Source of the DNA: Candidatus Hydrogenedentota bacterium
Lineage (GTDB): Bacteria > Hydrogenedentota > Hydrogenedentia > Hydrogenedentales > CAITNO01
Assembly (NCBI GenBank): GCA_007124105.1
Contig: SLFT01000077.1
Span: 1-6,840 of the forward strand
Length of the DNA stretch: 6,840 nt
Reading direction: 5' to 3'
The notes under the pieces are model-generated. The model was not told where the DNA came from, did no database searches, and saw nothing but the letters and a program-made list of their open reading frames with translations. Positions 5,901-6,840 of this stretch are shown here, piece after piece; position 1 is the stretch's first letter, and each line of letters starts with the position of its first letter. A program made the translations under genes and the position numbers.

Positions 5901-5924
5901 GTTATCATATTGATTACTGATAAC
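5901..5924. promoter_or_regulatory. operator-like dyad GTTATCA-N10-TGATAAC upstream of the sialidase-like gene
   Basis: GTTATCA (5901-5907) and TGATAAC (5918-5924) form a perfect 7-bp inverted repeat with a 10-bp spacer, so half-site centres are 17 bp apart. If the promoter proposed at 5931-5960 is right, the dyad covers about +1 to +24 of the transcript, a standard repressor position. Its AT-rich sequence contrasts with the surroundings. The cognate regulator is not in the window. Confidence 0.45.
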
Positions 5925-5930
5925 GTACAA

Positions 5931-5960
5931 AGCATACGGGAGCGTTGTGGCGTGTTGCAA
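5931..5960 (-). promoter_or_regulatory. candidate promoter of the sialidase-like gene
   Basis: On the - strand TTGCAA (5960-5955) is followed after 18 nt by TATGCT (5936-5931), each 4 of 6 to the sigma70 consensus. The start would be near 5924. An alternative -10, TATGAT (5909-5904), has no good -35. The upstream gene is closed by a strong terminator at 6027-6062, so a promoter must lie in this gap; its exact position is uncertain. Confidence 0.3.
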
Positions 5961-6026
5961 CCTATGAGCAAGGATGCCGGGTGTGGTCTGGAAACGAAAG
6001 ACATACGGACAGCAACGATAAGACAT

Positions 6027-6062
6027 AAAAAAGCGCCTTCGACACGGTGCTGTCGAAGGCGC
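6027..6062 (-). terminator. strong intrinsic terminator of the DUF1559-like gene
   Basis: GCGCCTTCGACA (6033-6044) and TGTCGAAGGCGC (6051-6062) form a perfect 12-bp stem with a 6-nt loop. Read on the - strand it is followed by six T's (complement of A 6032-6027). It starts 31 nt after the stop codon at 6096-6094. This is a textbook Rho-independent terminator and separates the DUF1559-like gene from the sialidase-like gene. Confidence 0.93.
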
Positions 6063-6093
6063 GGAGAGAGACTGCTACTATAGTTCAGGCTGT

Positions 6094-6840
6094 TTAGGCG
6101 CTGGTTAATACGCCAATAATAATTGCCATTGGGCCGTTACAGGGAGCGGTCCCATTCTCCTGGTAGCGCTGGAACGATACGTGTCCGTCCATGTACAGGA
6201 CGTTGGCGCCGCCTGGAATGTGGTTGAAATAGGCGGGATTGGTTGACAAATGGTCATTCATCATATAGAGCGTGCTTTGCGCCATTGCGGATGCGCCCGG
6301 GTTGTTGATGTCGGTAATCATAAAGCGCTCGACGCCCTCGCGCAAGCGATGAATGGTGCTTCCGCCACCGTTGCCGTGGTCGTCAGGAACGCTCAGGTCG
6401 CCGTCAACACCGGGAAAGATGCCCTTTCTTTCTCCCCCATAATAGGCCAGAAGTACAAGCGGATCGGCGCTTACCAAATCTTCCAGGGCATAGCCCAATT
6501 GCGAAGGTACGACAGAACTGGGGTCTATTTCGCCCGCTTCGTCTAAAAACTCGCTCAATATACTGAGAATCTCGAAGGAGCCGATTTCCTGAATGGAATC
6601 GTTGGAATCACATTGATCAAGCGCCCAGCCAAGATAATTGTAGCTGGCGTCAATGGCGCGCGCGCATCGGCCGCCATGTCTGTGCGCAAAGCCGAAGCAC
6701 CAGCTCCCATCGTCATATTGTGAATTTTCAATATTTTGTCCCAACTCCGGGTCGGAAGGACAAAAGGCGATCATGGGATCGGTCAGGTACTCCGGGTACA
6801 GCGCTGGTACAAAAGGGCCAGCATCCAGCATACCGGTCCA
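6094..6840 (-). CDS. DUF1559-like / prepilin-processing-associated H-Xn-DG protein (C-terminal part)
   Basis: The frame stays open to the window edge (WTG before the first Met at 6831), so the start, and in this family the prepilin-type N-terminal helix, lies outside; about 248 residues are visible. Counting from the Met at 6831: YPEYLTDPMIAFCPSDPE (12-28) is the family's Cys-Pro-Ser-Asp block; SYNYLGWALDQC follows; then RLREGVERF and MITDINNPGASAMAQS; then near the end FNHIPGGANVLYMDGHVSFQRY (202-223), the H-Xn-DG signature, here with 10 rather than 9 intervening residues. In Planctomycetes, Lentisphaerae and Hydrogenedentota these proteins occur in large paralogous sets and are thought to be type II pseudopilin-like exported proteins of undefined function. 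The protein is Cys-rich for an exported protein. A perfect terminator follows the gene. Confidence 0.85.
   Translation of the reverse strand, partial: WTGMLDAGPFVPALYPEYLTDPMIAFCPSDPELGQNIENSQYDDGSWCFGFAHRHGGRCARAIDASYNYLGWALDQCDSNDSIQEIGSFEILSILSEFLDEAGEIDPSSVVPSQLGYALEDLVSADPLVLLAYYGGERKGIFPGVDGDLSVPDDHGNGGGSTIHRLREGVERFMITDINNPGASAMAQSTLYMMNDHLSTNPAYFNHIPGGANVLYMDGHVSFQRYQENGTAPCNGPMAIIIGVLTSA

Noticed and set aside
5829..6026. 66-residue N-terminal extension of the sialidase-like protein (ATG at 6026)
   Set aside because: The ATG at 6026 abuts the T-run of the upstream terminator, and the extension would bury the lipoprotein signal peptide that starts at 5828 behind a good RBS.
5965..6081. 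Small + strand frame starting ATGAGCAAGG and running through the terminator hairpin
   Set aside because: It has no ribosome binding site and crosses a well-supported terminator stem of the opposite strand.

Overview
The window looks like a piece of a free-living, moderately GC-rich bacterium from the Planctomycetes/Lentisphaerae/Candidatus Hydrogenedentota side of the tree. The main clue is the right-hand gene. It carries the H-Xn-DG / DGHV tail and the RLREG...RF.ITDINNP block of the DUF1559-type, prepilin-processing-associated proteins that are strongly expanded in those groups. A Gfo/Idh/MocA oxidoreductase, a lipoprotein sialidase-like propeller and a large exported propeller protein fit the same lifestyle, that of a glycan-degrading heterotroph. 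The taxonomic call is inference from gene content. Most genes have a clear AGGAG-type ribosome binding site.

Layout, left to right. (1) At 1-305, a 69-aa HicB-like protein on the + strand; its ATG overlaps by 4 bases the stop of a frame that is open from the window edge. (2) At 488-1525 (+), a 345-aa NAD(P)-dependent Gfo/Idh/MocA oxidoreductase, closed by a candidate intrinsic terminator whose T-run may double as the -35 of the next promoter. (3) At 1681-4044 (+), a 787-aa exported protein with a signal peptide, a probable seven-bladed propeller and a helical domain that looks like an alpha/alpha toroid. I know of no assigned activity for this architecture. (4) At 4045-4640, an apparently empty stretch that holds a 50-codon gene (4283-4435) with a near-consensus sigma70 promoter and a good ribosome binding site, then five copies of a 10-bp repeat built on GTCNGAC. 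(5) At 4641-5828 (-), a 395-aa sialidase-like lipoprotein with four Asp boxes; its upstream region contains two strong dyads. (6) At 6027-6062 (-), a textbook intrinsic terminator for (7), the 3' part of a DUF1559-like gene that enters from the right edge (6840-6094).

How they may work together. The exported propeller/toroid protein and the sialidase-like lipoprotein would act outside the cytoplasm on glycans. The MocA-type dehydrogenase would process a released sugar in the cytoplasm. This is inference: the genes sit in separate transcription units, and the sialidase is convergent with the others. The least explained items are the 50-aa protein, the decamer array and the propeller/toroid protein.
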